A stretch of 33,866 nucleotides of DNA from Sulfitobacter sp. HI0040 (GCF_001634885.1 NZ_LWEX01000037.1:1-33866); one strand, 5' to 3'. Counted from the first letter of the stretch, positions 1-8,746 are shown. Program-made: numbers and translations. Notes: generated by a model not told the origin, from the sequence alone.

Positions 1-147
1 GGCATATTCCGCCCAGGTGATTTCTTTCCATATCCCACGCTCTTTTTCGCGAAGCGCGACATCCTTTCCGTGGCGCGACGCGTTCCGCGCCAGCAGTGCA
101 CCGACCGTTTCGCCGCCTGAAGACCGGTTCTTCGTAAAATCAGCCAT
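1..147 (-). CDS. AMP-binding acyl-CoA ligase, N-terminal part (runs off the window)
   Basis: The reverse strand encodes an open N-terminus of 49 codons that runs off the left edge. It starts MADFTKNRSSGGETVG and continues with a stretch including ALREKERGIWKEITWAEY, the typical opening of long-chain acyl-CoA synthetase/AMP-dependent ligases found beside LivFGHMJ-type transporters. Its ATG overlaps the stop of the LivG-like gene by 8 nt (ATGGCTGA), so the two are translationally coupled in one operon. The catalytic motifs lie outside the window, so substrate and completeness cannot be judged. By context (ABC ATPase, SDR, acyl-CoA dehydrogenase, CaiB) it probably activates an imported carboxylic acid to its CoA ester. 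Confidence 0.7.
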   Translation of the reverse strand, partial: MADFTKNRSSGGETVGALLARNASRHGKDVALREKERGIWKEITWAEYA

Positions 148-946
148 GCGACCCTCCGATATATGCCTCAATGACCCGCGGGTCTTTCACAACTTCCTTC
201 GGGATGCCGCTTGCGATCATTTCGCCATAATTCAAGGCCAGCATCCGATCACAAATTCCGGTGATGACATCCATCTGGTGTTCGATCAGCAGTACGCTGA
301 CGCCGCGTTCGGCACGGGCATCCAGAATAAAGCGGGACATATACCCCTTTTCTTCCTGGTTCATGCCCGCCATCGGTTCATCGAGAATCAGCATCTGGGG
401 CTCGGCCACCAATGCCCGCGCCAGCTCGACCCGTTTTTTCAACCCGATCGGAAGGCCATCGACCAAATCATGCCGGATGCTCTCGAGTTGTAGAAACTCG
501 ATCACCTCCTCGACGATTTTACGGTTCTCGATTTCTTCACGCTGTGCTGCCCACCAATAAAGCGCCGTGCGCAAAACGCCTGGGCTCATGTGGATGTGCC
601 GCCCGAGCAGGATGTTGTCCAGAACGCTCATCCCGTTGAACAGGGCAAGATTCTGGAACGTCCGGGCAACCCCAAGCTTGGCAACCTTGTGAGGCGCTGT
701 GCCCGTGATGTCTTTTCCTGCCAGCCGGATTTTGCCCTCGTTTGGCGGAAAAAATCCGGTAATTGCGTTCGTTAAGGTTGTCTTGCCGCTGCCATTCGGA
801 CCGACAAGTCCAAAGATTTCCCCTTCTCGAATAACGAGGTCCACACCGGTGACAGCGACGATGCCGCCGAACCGTCGTTCGACCCCGCTGCACTCCAGTA
901 TCGCCCCATCATCGGCTCCGATTGCTGTTTTACTCTTTATCGTCAT
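140..946 (-). CDS. LivG-type branched-chain/acyl substrate ABC transporter ATP-binding protein
   Basis: This 268-aa ATPase subunit would power uptake through a branched-chain-amino-acid-type ABC importer on the cytoplasmic face of the inner membrane. Walker A GPNGSGKTT lies at about residues 49-57, Walker B is LILDEP, and the H-loop is LLIEHQMD. A LivG-type C-terminal tail ends in DPRVIEAYIGG. The signature loop reads LPIGLKKRVELARAL instead of the usual LSxGQ, a departure seen in LivG relatives beside acyl-CoA ligases. It lies 36 bp after the SDR gene and overlaps the ligase start. No permease or binding-protein gene is visible, so these are either beyond the left edge or missing. The transported substrate is likely an organic acid rather than an amino acid, by inference from neighbours. 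Confidence 0.88.
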   Translation of the reverse strand: MTIKSKTAIGADDGAILECSGVERRFGGIVAVTGVDLVIREGEIFGLVGPNGSGKTTLTNAITGFFPPNEGKIRLAGKDITGTAPHKVAKLGVARTFQNLALFNGMSVLDNILLGRHIHMSPGVLRTALYWWAAQREEIENRKIVEEVIEFLQLESIRHDLVDGLPIGLKKRVELARALVAEPQMLILDEPMAGMNQEEKGYMSRFILDARAERGVSVLLIEHQMDVITGICDRMLALNYGEMIASGIPKEVVKDPRVIEAYIGGSHG

Positions 947-982
947 CTAGATCCCATTGTCCCCTAAGAGTCACGGCCATAA

Positions 983-1837
983 TCAGGTAATCCGGAAGTA
1001 GTCCGGCCGCCCCGTTGGCCATGGATCCCCCCACAATTGCTGCCCACCGTCGATGTTCAGAACTTCACCGGTTACGAATTTCCCTGAATTGGCCGCCATA
1101 TAGACAACGCCTTCAGCGACATCCCATTCGTCCCCGGCGTGCCGCATCGGATTGGAGTCCTGGAAGGTCGCAGAACCCTCTGGAGGGTAGTTCCCGAAAC
1201 CGTTGCTTTCGCAGCAACCCGGTGCCACGCAGTTCACTCGGATATCATGCTGGGCCCACTCTACCGCAACTGACTTGGACAGGTAGATAACCCCTGCCCG
1301 AGCCGCGCAGGTATGCGCGATGCCGGGCATACCGCGCCAGATATCCGCCACGATATTGATGACGGAGCCCGATTGCTTGTTGGCAACCCAGTGGCGCGCC
1401 GTGGATTGCATCATCCACCAGGTGCCGTTGAGGTTGGTGTCTATGACCGCATTCCAGCCCTTTGGACTGAACTCCAACGCAGCTTGCGGAAACTGACCCC
1501 CAGCATTGTTCACAAGAACGTCAATCGCCCCGAATTCCTGGTTCGTCTTAGCGACAAAGTCCTCGACCTGCTCAGGCTCCCGGATGGTCATAGGCACAGC
1601 GAAGACTTTACCCCCGAAACTTTCGAGGAACTCCCTCGCCAAAGCCAGTTTCTCTTCGTTGCGTCCATTGATCGCCAGATTGGCCCCGAGCCTCGCGAAC
1701 AGGGTCGCAATTGCCAGCCCCAATCCGCCTCCAGCGCCGGTCACCACAACGGTTTTGCCGCTGAATAAATCGCTCGCGTAAACGGTTTCACGTTTCGACA
1801 GGTCCTCCATCGAAGACCCGAACTGCGTCTTATGCAT
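983..1837 (-). CDS. SDR-family oxidoreductase with atypical active site
   Basis: A 284-aa short-chain dehydrogenase/reductase of the citronellol-catabolism / dienoyl-CoA-reductase-like group. The nucleotide-binding motif TGAGGGLG is at residues 33-40 and NNAGG at about 110-114. The C-terminus has the usual VNCVAPG and LNIDGGQQLWG segments. The catalytic YxxxK is replaced: the aligned positions read T176-C-A-A-R180, and the usual active-site Ser region is NIVAD. The start was chosen at the ATG preceded by GGGAGGAGGCGTC; an in-frame ATG 15 nt upstream has no Shine-Dalgarno. It is the first intact gene of the SDR - ABC ATPase - ligase operon, behind a palindromic operator. It probably reduces or oxidises an acyl-CoA or terpenoid intermediate; the substrate is unknown. 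Confidence 0.85.
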   Translation of the reverse strand: MHKTQFGSSMEDLSKRETVYASDLFSGKTVVVTGAGGGLGLAIATLFARLGANLAINGRNEEKLALAREFLESFGGKVFAVPMTIREPEQVEDFVAKTNQEFGAIDVLVNNAGGQFPQAALEFSPKGWNAVIDTNLNGTWWMMQSTARHWVANKQSGSVINIVADIWRGMPGIAHTCAARAGVIYLSKSVAVEWAQHDIRVNCVAPGCCESNGFGNYPPEGSATFQDSNPMRHAGDEWDVAEGVVYMAANSGKFVTGEVLNIDGGQQLWGDPWPTGRPDYFRIT

Positions 1838-1853
1838 GACGCCTCCTCCCATT

Positions 1854-1865
1854 CCCCTTAAGGGG
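1854..1865. promoter_or_regulatory. 12-bp perfect palindrome in SDR leader
   Basis: CCCCTTAAGGGG is a perfect palindrome lying between the 1879-1894 operator and the SDR ribosome binding site. It could be a second protein-binding site or a short mRNA hairpin. The function is inferred only from its position. Confidence 0.35.
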
Positions 1866-1878
1866 CAGTTGTCACTAA

Positions 1879-1894
1879 TCTAACGCGCGTTAGA
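1879..1894. promoter_or_regulatory. TetR-type operator palindrome upstream of SDR operon
   Basis: TCTAACGCGCGTTAGA is a perfect 16-bp palindrome in the 105-bp gap between the acyl-CoA dehydrogenase pseudogene and the SDR start. Its length, symmetry and TAAC/GTTA arms resemble operators of TetR-family regulators of acyl-CoA and terpenoid catabolism. No cognate regulator gene adjoins it in this window. It would control the SDR - ABC ATPase - ligase operon. Confidence 0.6.
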
Positions 1895-1942
1895 AAATTG
1901 GTCAAGACACCTTTCCCCACCAGCCCCGCCCGTTATCTCAGA

Positions 1943-3065
1943 TCAGTAAGGCCTTGGAAATCCAAGGGCTTTTTCTGGTATGAACAACAAACGCATCTGC
2001 GGTGTCACCGGTACGATGCGGAAAAGCAGAGCTTCCCGCACTAGCCGCTCCACGTAATATTCCTTGGCGTATCCGAATCCGCCAAATGTAATTTGCGCGA
2101 CTTCGGTCGCCTCGACCGCGGCGGCCGCGGCCAAAAGCTTGGCAGCTTTCGCCTCGACGCCGCAGAGCTCTCCCGCATCGTAAAGGGCGGCGGCGTGCGT
2201 CACCATGAAATTGGCAGATTCCAGCCGCGCCCATGCCCAGGCCAGCGGATGCTGAACACCCTGGTTTTGGCCGATCGGGCGGTCAAAAATCACACGTTCG
2301 CTTGCATAATGCGCCGCGCGAACCAGTGCGTTGCGCGCAATACCAATACATTCGCCAGCCACCAGAATGCGTTCGGGATTTAACCCGAGCAGAGTTTGCC
2401 CAAAGCCTTTGCCCTCCTCCCCGATCAGGTCCTCAGCCGGAATCGGTAACCCATCGATGAAGACCTCGTTCGAATCGACAGCCTTTCGCCCCATCTTTTT
2501 GATCTCTCGCACATCAACGAAATCACGGTTTAGGTCAGTGTAGAACAGGCTCAGCCCTTCGGTCGGGCTGCTCACCTTCTCTAGCCGCGTTGTTCTGGCC
2601 AGAAGCAACATCTTGTCCGTCACCTGCGCGGTAGAAGTCCAGACTTCTTGTCCGTCCTCGACATATCTGTCCCCTGCCGCATTGCCATGGTCGTCAGCTT
2701 TGTGGTGTCTAACCCGGTCGCCGGTTCGGTCACGGCGAAACAGGCCTTTTCATCGCCTGCGATCAGCGGGCCAAGCATACGAGCGCGCTGCTCATCGGTC
2801 CCAAATTTCACCACCGGGTTGAGTCCGAAAATGTTCATGTGGATGGCCGAGGCTCCGCTCGCGCCAGCCCCCGACTCGGCGACTGCCTGCATCATGATGG
2901 TCGCCTCGGTGATCCCCAGACCCGCGCCGCCGACAGCTTCTGGCATGGCAATACCTGGCCAACCGCCATTGCCCTGTGCAGTTCACGGGGAAAACCACCG
3001 TTGCGATCCCGGTCCAGCCATTAGTCGCGAATCTCGTCTTGGTCGGCGGTCAATCGAAATGTCAT
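1943..3065 (-). pseudogene. acyl-CoA dehydrogenase, broken by frameshifts and an early stop
   Basis: An acyl-CoA dehydrogenase would oxidise an acyl-CoA to the enoyl-CoA with FAD. The product is recognisable in three pieces. The start MTFRLTADQDEIRD (ATG at 3065, overlapping the upstream CaiB stop as ATGA) hits TAA after 14 codons; the next residues (WLDRDRNGGFPRELHRAMA) follow with about 20 family residues apparently deleted. A second frame change near 2960 leads into MPEAVGGAGLGITEA and VTEPATGLDTTKL. A third, at the CCCC run 2671-2674 (one base short), separates this from the C-terminal flavin/acyl-binding half, which includes FYTDLNRDF, GFGYAKEYY and ends at 1943. The reading in the other frame across 2610-2670 (YVEDGQEVWTSTAQVTDKM) restores the family sequence, which proves the frameshift is real in this sequence. 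Confidence 0.88.
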
Positions 3066-3463
3066 GGCTCCCCCCCTCCTTCCAATCTTACGAGCCCAGC
3101 CTCACACAGGGCAGTGATCCGCTCATCGTTAAGACCAAGATCACGCAGAATGCTTTGGCTGTCTGCGCCAGGCGGCCGTCCCAGCCAACGAAGCTGACCG
3201 GCCGTCGCGCTGAGATGAGGGACCGGACCAAAGACCTGCGTCTGTTCGCCCACGACCGACACGATATCCCCGCGATGGCGTATCTGCTCGTTCGTCGTGA
3301 TTTCCTCGACACTCAACACACGCGAGACAACGGCATCATGGCGCGCGATTTCCGCCTCCACTTCCTCAGCTGTGTGCTGCATGACAATGTCATTGATCGC
3401 ATCGAAGACCACCATCATGTGCTGCGGCAACTCGCCGAGTGTCACAAGCCGGGGGAACTCCAA
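3062..3463 (-). pseudogene. CaiB/BaiF-type CoA-transferase, C-terminal remnant
   Basis: The last 133 codons or so of a class III CoA-transferase (family length about 380-420 aa). Recognisable parts are the EAEIARHDAVVSRVLSVEEI helix, the NEQIRHRGDIVSVV segment, the LSATAGQLRWLGRPPG segment and the terminal ILRDLGLNDERITAL. There is no plausible start: the frame opens at a TTG and meets TGA immediately upstream, so the N-terminal two-thirds with the catalytic Asp is lost. The TGA stop overlaps the dehydrogenase ATG by 4 nt, which shows an original CaiB - dehydrogenase operon. The break at about 3465 lies 150 bp from an IS66 remnant; the bases between (3466-3618) hold nothing I recognise. Confidence 0.75.
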
Positions 3464-3618
3464 TCTTCAGCTGACCAAGGGGGCCAGACATCCGCACTTT
3501 CGACTTTGCCAAGAATCTAATGGTTGTTCGGACTTTAGTGAGTGAGGTCGAAGGCGGACCTCAAGGTTCAAAGGTAATCAACTCCCGGAAAACGTAACCG
3601 CCCGGTTGTTACCGCGGA

Positions 3619-3849
3619 TCAGTTCATTGGCGTCCAGTTCCATGGAAGCAGTTCGTTGAGCGGGTTGATCATGTGATCGCGGATGCGGTCGAGGATGTCG
3701 GCCAGCCAGGCTTGCGGATCGAGGCCGTTCATCTTGGCTGTCCCGACAAGGGTCATCGCCCGGGACAGCGTTTCGCCACCGCTGTCGGAGCCTGCGAAAA
3801 GCCAGTTCTTCCGCCCGATGCCGCTCGGGCGCATGACGCGCTCGGCGGT
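3619..3849 (-). mobile_element. IS66-family transposase (TnpC) C-terminal fragment
   Basis: About 77 codons match the C-terminal end of IS66-family transposases. They begin TAERVMRPSGIGRKNWLF, continue with AGSDSGG and GTAKMNGLDPQAWLADIL, and end with the characteristic NPLNELLPWNW before the stop. The frame continues upstream to 3909 but that part (MTRLKDGVGMFRRLKRAFE) does not look like IS66, so a junction lies near 3850. The rest of the element is absent. Flanking bases 3594-3613 carry GTAAC...GTTAC, possibly an end repeat. The fragment marks the event that removed the 5' part of the CaiB gene. Confidence 0.75.
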
Positions 3850-3945
3850 TTTCTCGAAGGCGCGCTTGAGGCGGCGGAACATGCCTACACCGTCCTTAAG
3901 ACGGGTCAAGGGCGCTCAGAGACGCGCTTGTAACTGCATCTGCGT

Positions 3946-6900
3946 TCAGGCTGTCGCTGGGGAACCTGAAGGAGCGTTTTCTTTTTTGGGCGGCTTGATC
4001 CGGAAGAACAGTGCATAAAATACCGGCACCGCAACCAGCGTCAGGATCGAGGCGAACGCGAGGCCACCCATGATCGTCACGGCCATCGATGCGAAGAAGG
4101 CGTCTGGTAAGAGCGGAATCATACCGAAAATCGTTGTGCCTGCAGCCAGCACGACAGGCCTCAAACGGCTGACCGAGCCATCGATCACCGCCCTATAGTC
4201 CTCGACACCTTGGGCGCGCTGCTGATCGATTTCTTCCACCAGCACAATGGCATTCTTCATCAGCATCCCGGAAAGGGACAGGAAGCCGAGAAGCGCCGTG
4301 AACGTGAACGGGAGCCCCGTGAACAGCAGACCGAGAACCATGCCTGTGACCGACATGGGTACGACGAGCCACAATATCACCGGCTGGCGCACTTTGTTGA
4401 ACATCAGGATCGAGATCGTCAGCATCACAATGAGGCTGATCGGAAGCTGCTTGCCGAGACTTTCGTTGGCCATTTGCTGGCTTTCGTATTCGCCACCCCA
4501 CTCCATCGAATAGCCGTCGGGGAGCCGCATCGCTTCGATCTCGTCGCGCACGCTGTTGAAGGCCTCGTTCGCAGTCAGATCCGGTCGCGCGCCGCCAAGA
4601 GCGGTGATCGTTCGCGCTCGGTCGCGCCGGTGGATCAGCGCCTCGACGAGACGGGGCTCGAAGCTGGAGACGAGGTTGGCCATCGGCACATAGCCATTTG
4701 CACCTGGCGACCAGACGGAGAGATCGCGCAAACGATCCAGCCCGTCGCGCTCGACCTCGGGAAGCCGCAGATACATCGGGATTTCGGCATCGCCCTCGCG
4801 CAGGGTGCCCACCCGCAGGCCCGAGGTGCCGTATTGCACGGTGTCGGAAATCGATCCGCGAGTCGCACCGGCCAACCGCATGCGAGCCTCGTCGACGATG
4901 GGTTCGACGAGAATTTCGCGCTGCCGCCAGTCTGTGCGCGGGTTTGTGATCGTGCCGGCCTCGTCGTAGATCGCAAGCGCGTCATCCGATAGCTGCCGGA
5001 GGACCACCGGATCGGGTCCGGAGAACCGCACGGCGACATCGGCCCCGGAAGGCGGACCGAAGACGATCTCCTCGACGCGGATAAGAGCATTGGGGAATTG
5101 CGTCGGCAGTTCGCGATTGAGACGCGCCGCAACATCGGGGATGAGTGTGGCATCGGTCGCACGTACGATCAGCTGACCGTAGCTCGAATCGGCCTGCTCA
5201 GGGTTGTAGGTCAGCATGAAGCGGCTGGCCCCTCGCCCCACAAGCGTCGTCACGTCCGTCACGATCCCCTCGCCTAAGATGATCTCCTCGAGCCGGGCCA
5301 TTTCTTTATTCGAGACTCGAATGTCCGTGCCTTGCGGCATCTGGAATTCGACGTAGAATATCGGGGTGTTCGACGCCGGAAAAAAAGCCTGCTTGACCTG
5401 GCCGAAGGCCATGACCGACCAGACCGTGATTCCGACGATCGTCAGGACGACGAGCACGCGAGCGCGCAGCGCCATCCAGAGGAAACCGCGATAGGCCGAA
5501 TAGATGAAGCCACCATAGGGGTCCTTGGAGGTGTCTTTCGGTGCCTTCAGAAGGAGCTTACCCAAATAGGGCGTGACGGTCACGGCGAGTATCCAGCTCA
5601 TCAGCAGCGAAATCGCGATTACCGCGAAAAGCGAGAACAGGAACTCGCCGGTGGCATCTGGCGATAGTCCAATTCCAGAGAACGCCATTATCCCGATCAC
5701 GGTGGCCCCGAGCAGGGGAAACGCTGTCGCGGTCTCGGTATCGGCGGCGGCGTCTTCGGCGGACTTGCCCCGTGCCATGCCAATCAGCATGCCTTCGGCG
5801 ATCACGATGGCGTTGTCGACCAGCATACCCATAGCGATGATCAGTGCCCCAAGACTAATCCGTTCCATCTCGATGCCGAAAACAGACATGAAGAAGAGCG
5901 TCGAGAGCACCGTGAGGCCCAGTGTCGCGCCCACGACGAGACCCGCGCGCCACCCCATGGTCAGCATCAGCGCCCCGATCACGATGGCCACGGATTGACC
6001 GAGGCTGACAAGAAAGCTCGAGACCGCTTCGTCGACGACCTTGTGCTGTTCATAGATCGGTACGATCTCGACGCCGTCCGGCAATTCGGTCTTCACTTGG
6101 TCCAGCCGTGCCTCGACCGATCTGCCGACCTCGACCACGTTGCGGTCCACGAGCGCCGAGACCCCAAGAGTGAAAGCTCGCGTGCCATTGTGACGCACGA
6201 TCTGGCTCGGCCGCTCCGTCTCCTCTCGGACCACGCGGGCGATGTCGTAGAGCGCAATCTGCCCGACTTCTCCAGGAGAGCCGAGCCGCAGCGCCTCTAT
6301 GCCCGCGACGCTGACATAACCCGGCGGAACGGACACACCCAGCCGCGACAGCCCCTCGCTGATCTCGCCGTTGGAGAAAACCTGGTTTTCGTCAGCGATG
6401 ATACCGAGGATCTGGTCCGGCGGCAGCCCCAGTTCGGTCAGTCGCGCCGAAGGGACCGAGATGATGATCTCCTCCTCCGCCAGCCCCTGAACCTCGACCT
6501 TGGCCACGCCGTCGACGGTGACAAGTCCGCGACGCAATTTGGTCGCGAGTTCACGCTGGGCCGTGGGGCTCAACCCATCGGCCGTCACCGCATAGAACAT
6601 GCCATAGACGTCGCCGAAATCGTCGTTGATAATCGGAGCTTGCGCACCAGCGGGGAGCTCTCCTTCGATGTCGCGGATACGGCGGCGCATCTCGTCCCAG
6701 ACCTGCGGGATCTCGTCGGGCCCATAGGTCATCTCGATCTCGACCGTGATCTGGGCCATGCCCGGCATGGATTTCGATTCCACCCGGTCGAGCTGCTTCA
6801 TCTGTTGGAGTGCGCTCTCCACGACATCGGCGACTTCCTCTTCCACTTCCATCGCGGTCGCGCCCGGATAGGGCACGAAAACGAGCGACGTCTTGAGCGT

Positions 6901-7026
6901 GAAACTCGGGTCTTCGAGGCGTCCGACCGTGTTCAGTCCCCACAAGCCGCCGAGAAGGCAAAAGACAATTGCCAGCCAAACGGCGACCGGACGTCGGATG
7001 CTTGCGCGTGAAATGCTCTTTGTCAT
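3946..7026 (-). CDS. RND-family multidrug efflux permease (AcrB/MdtBC-like)
   Basis: A 1026-aa inner-membrane RND pump, full length for the family, exporting drugs or amphiphiles by proton antiport together with the adjacent fusion protein and an outer-membrane channel encoded elsewhere. TM1 lies at about residues 13-33, and the porter domain opens with VPYPGATAMEVEEEV. The TM4 motif GMLVDNAIVIAE at about 400-411 keeps the first Asp (D404) but has Asn (N405) where AcrB has Asp408. The TM10 Lys is kept in GMLMKNAIVLVEEID. It starts 28 bp after the fusion-protein stop and is the last gene of the TetR - MFP - RND operon. No TolC-type gene lies in the window. Family is certain; substrates are unknown. 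Confidence 0.95.
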   Translation of the reverse strand: MTKSISRASIRRPVAVWLAIVFCLLGGLWGLNTVGRLEDPSFTLKTSLVFVPYPGATAMEVEEEVADVVESALQQMKQLDRVESKSMPGMAQITVEIEMTYGPDEIPQVWDEMRRRIRDIEGELPAGAQAPIINDDFGDVYGMFYAVTADGLSPTAQRELATKLRRGLVTVDGVAKVEVQGLAEEEIIISVPSARLTELGLPPDQILGIIADENQVFSNGEISEGLSRLGVSVPPGYVSVAGIEALRLGSPGEVGQIALYDIARVVREETERPSQIVRHNGTRAFTLGVSALVDRNVVEVGRSVEARLDQVKTELPDGVEIVPIYEQHKVVDEAVSSFLVSLGQSVAIVIGALMLTMGWRAGLVVGATLGLTVLSTLFFMSVFGIEMERISLGALIIAMGMLVDNAIVIAEGMLIGMARGKSAEDAAADTETATAFPLLGATVIGIMAFSGIGLSPDATGEFLFSLFAVIAISLLMSWILAVTVTPYLGKLLLKAPKDTSKDPYGGFIYSAYRGFLWMALRARVLVVLTIVGITVWSVMAFGQVKQAFFPASNTPIFYVEFQMPQGTDIRVSNKEMARLEEIILGEGIVTDVTTLVGRGASRFMLTYNPEQADSSYGQLIVRATDATLIPDVAARLNRELPTQFPNALIRVEEIVFGPPSGADVAVRFSGPDPVVLRQLSDDALAIYDEAGTITNPRTDWRQREILVEPIVDEARMRLAGATRGSISDTVQYGTSGLRVGTLREGDAEIPMYLRLPEVERDGLDRLRDLSVWSPGANGYVPMANLVSSFEPRLVEALIHRRDRARTITALGGARPDLTANEAFNSVRDEIEAMRLPDGYSMEWGGEYESQQMANESLGKQLPISLIVMLTISILMFNKVRQPVILWLVVPMSVTGMVLGLLFTGLPFTFTALLGFLSLSGMLMKNAIVLVEEIDQQRAQGVEDYRAVIDGSVSRLRPVVLAAGTTIFGMIPLLPDAFFASMAVTIMGGLAFASILTLVAVPVFYALFFRIKPPKKENAPSGSPATA

Positions 7027-7054
7027 GGTTTCGACTTGTCCGGTCCAGGGGTGT

Positions 7055-8203
7055 TCAGAGGCCGCGAACCGCGACCGGTTCGTTTTCCTTCAGGCGCCAC
7101 CAACCGCCTGACACCACCAGTTCATCCCCGGCGAGTCCCTCAAGCACGACGATTTCATTGTCGTTGGGTAGCCCCAGCCGGATTGTCTTTCGGTATACCC
7201 GGCCGGAGTCTTTGTCGTAGAGCCAGACGGACGGCTCGCTCCGGCTCGTCGTGTCGATCGCCGAGACGGGAACCACTACCGACCGCGATTGCGCACCCTC
7301 CGCGGCGGCGGAGACGCGCACATTCGCCGTCATTCCGGGCAGCAAGCGCGGGTCGATGGCGCCCTCGATTGCAAACTCGACGTCATAGGTTTGGGCTGTG
7401 GGGTCCGCATCGGTCACGAACGTCCGCAGATAGAGAGTTGCGTCATATCCCGGCACGGCAGGGAAAGTCGCGGTTACCCTGAACGCATCGGGCTGGGCGC
7501 GTGCCATCGCGGCGAGTTCCTCGGGCAGCGAAATCCGGACCCGCATCTCGCTGATGTCCTGCAACCTGGCAATCGGAGCCGCAGGGGTTACGTTCGAAAA
7601 CTCCTCCAGAAAGATGCGCGCGACAATGGCGTCGAAGGGCGCCGCGACCGTGGCTTGAGCCAGACGACGCTCCGCTTCCCGGAGGGCGACTTCCGCCTGA
7701 GCAAGCTGCGCGCGGGTCGTTTCGAGACGGGCGTCGGTCGCCACCCCCCTCTCGGTCAGACTCAACGCACGATCGTATTCGGATTTTGCGAGGTCGAAAG
7801 AGGCCTGTGCCCGGTCCAAGGCCAAGTCGAAATCGACCGGGTCGAGCGCAGCGATCAAATCGCCTTTCGCAACCCGAGTCCCAGCATCTACCGCGAGGTC
7901 GGAAAGCTGACCCGAAACCTGAAAGGCAATATCCACGGTCCGGGCGGGCTCCACACGACCTGCCAAGCTGCGCTCCCTATCACTATCGCGAAGCTCAGCG
8001 CGCGAAACTTCGACCGTGACCGGCTGGGCCATATCTTGCTCGGCGCTTCCTTGCGCATCGGCACCGGAAACCTCATCCGTAGTCTGCGCGAAGACCTTGG
8101 ATGCGATGTCCGGGCTGAATTGCACGAGAAGGACAATGGCAAGCAGGAAGACGACCAATCCGGCGGCGCCTCCTCGGAAGTATCTGGTTCTATTCGAGCT
8201 CAT
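7055..8203 (-). CDS. RND efflux periplasmic adaptor (membrane fusion protein, HlyD/AcrA family)
   Basis: This 382-aa periplasmic adaptor links the RND permease to the outer-membrane channel. A single N-terminal TM segment (GGAAGLVVFLLAIVLLVQF, residues about 11-29) anchors it. The lipoyl half-motifs are GRVEPARTVDIAFQVSGQL and AAPFDAIVARIFLEEFSNV, separated by a short helical hairpin (SEYDRALSLTERGVATDARLE and onward). The beta-barrel and membrane-proximal domains follow, ending LVVSGGWWRLKENEPVAV. Its start overlaps the end of the TetR gene by 14 nt and its stop lies 28 bp before the permease start. The three are therefore one transcript. Confidence 0.93.
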   Translation of the reverse strand: MSSNRTRYFRGGAAGLVVFLLAIVLLVQFSPDIASKVFAQTTDEVSGADAQGSAEQDMAQPVTVEVSRAELRDSDRERSLAGRVEPARTVDIAFQVSGQLSDLAVDAGTRVAKGDLIAALDPVDFDLALDRAQASFDLAKSEYDRALSLTERGVATDARLETTRAQLAQAEVALREAERRLAQATVAAPFDAIVARIFLEEFSNVTPAAPIARLQDISEMRVRISLPEELAAMARAQPDAFRVTATFPAVPGYDATLYLRTFVTDADPTAQTYDVEFAIEGAIDPRLLPGMTANVRVSAAAEGAQSRSVVVPVSAIDTTSRSEPSVWLYDKDSGRVYRKTIRLGLPNDNEIVVLEGLAGDELVVSGGWWRLKENEPVAVRGL

Positions 8204-8741
8204 CGATCATGTCCTTCAATCTGTCGATGACGGCGTCTTGCTGATCGGCATCACCATCCGCGAGGCGAAGGAGCCTCTGGAAACGAAGACCCTGGATTGC
8301 CAAAAAGAGAACCATCGCCGCAGTGTCGTCCTGCGAGTCCGAACGGATGCGCTCGACATCATGGGACAGCTCTCTTCTCAGCGGGTCCAGAAGATTCGGA
8401 TCCGACGCCGAAACCGCGAGAATAGCCATCGAAAGGTCATCATCGGTGCTTCTGGCTTGCAGGACTGTCTCCAGATGACCGCGCAGGGTGCGGGAACTGT
8501 GTCCTTCCGGGACCGACGCCAGACGTTTGCGGTGCTCCGCGAGCATTTCGTCGAGCAGCCCGGCCAGAAGCGCCTTCTTGGTGGGGAAGTTGTACAAAAC
8601 GCCACCCTTGCTGAGGCCGGATTTCCGAGCGACGGCGTCGATCGTGATCTTTCCCGCGCCTTCCCGCAGCGCAATCGCCCGCGCAGCGCCAAGAATCTTC
8701 GGCGAGGCGTTCTTCGGTTGCTTTTCCACTTGTGCAGTCAC
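8190..8741 (-). CDS. TetR-family repressor of the RND efflux operon
   Basis: A 183-aa TetR regulator. The N-terminal HTH spans about residues 14-60 (ILGAARAIALREG, TIDAVARKSGLSKGGVLYNFPTKKALL), and the C-terminal ligand domain is typical of TetR proteins encoded with RND pumps. Translation appears to begin at GTG (8741-8739), only five bases from the palindromic operator 8747-8760. No convincing Shine-Dalgarno fits between them, so the mRNA may be leaderless. The gene overlaps the fusion-protein start by 14 nt and is thus the first gene of the operon, which it most likely autoregulates and represses together with the pump. Confidence 0.9.
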   Translation of the reverse strand: MTAQVEKQPKNASPKILGAARAIALREGAGKITIDAVARKSGLSKGGVLYNFPTKKALLAGLLDEMLAEHRKRLASVPEGHSSRTLRGHLETVLQARSTDDDLSMAILAVSASDPNLLDPLRRELSHDVERIRSDSQDDTAAMVLFLAIQGLRFQRLLRLADGDADQQDAVIDRLKDMIDELE

Positions 8742-8746
8742 CCTGT

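Noticed and set aside
3466-3618. Continuation of the CaiB gene in another frame
   Set aside because: One minus frame reads KVRMSGPLGQLKIG, which resembles a CoA-transferase segment, but it is in the wrong order relative to the remnant and too short to support.
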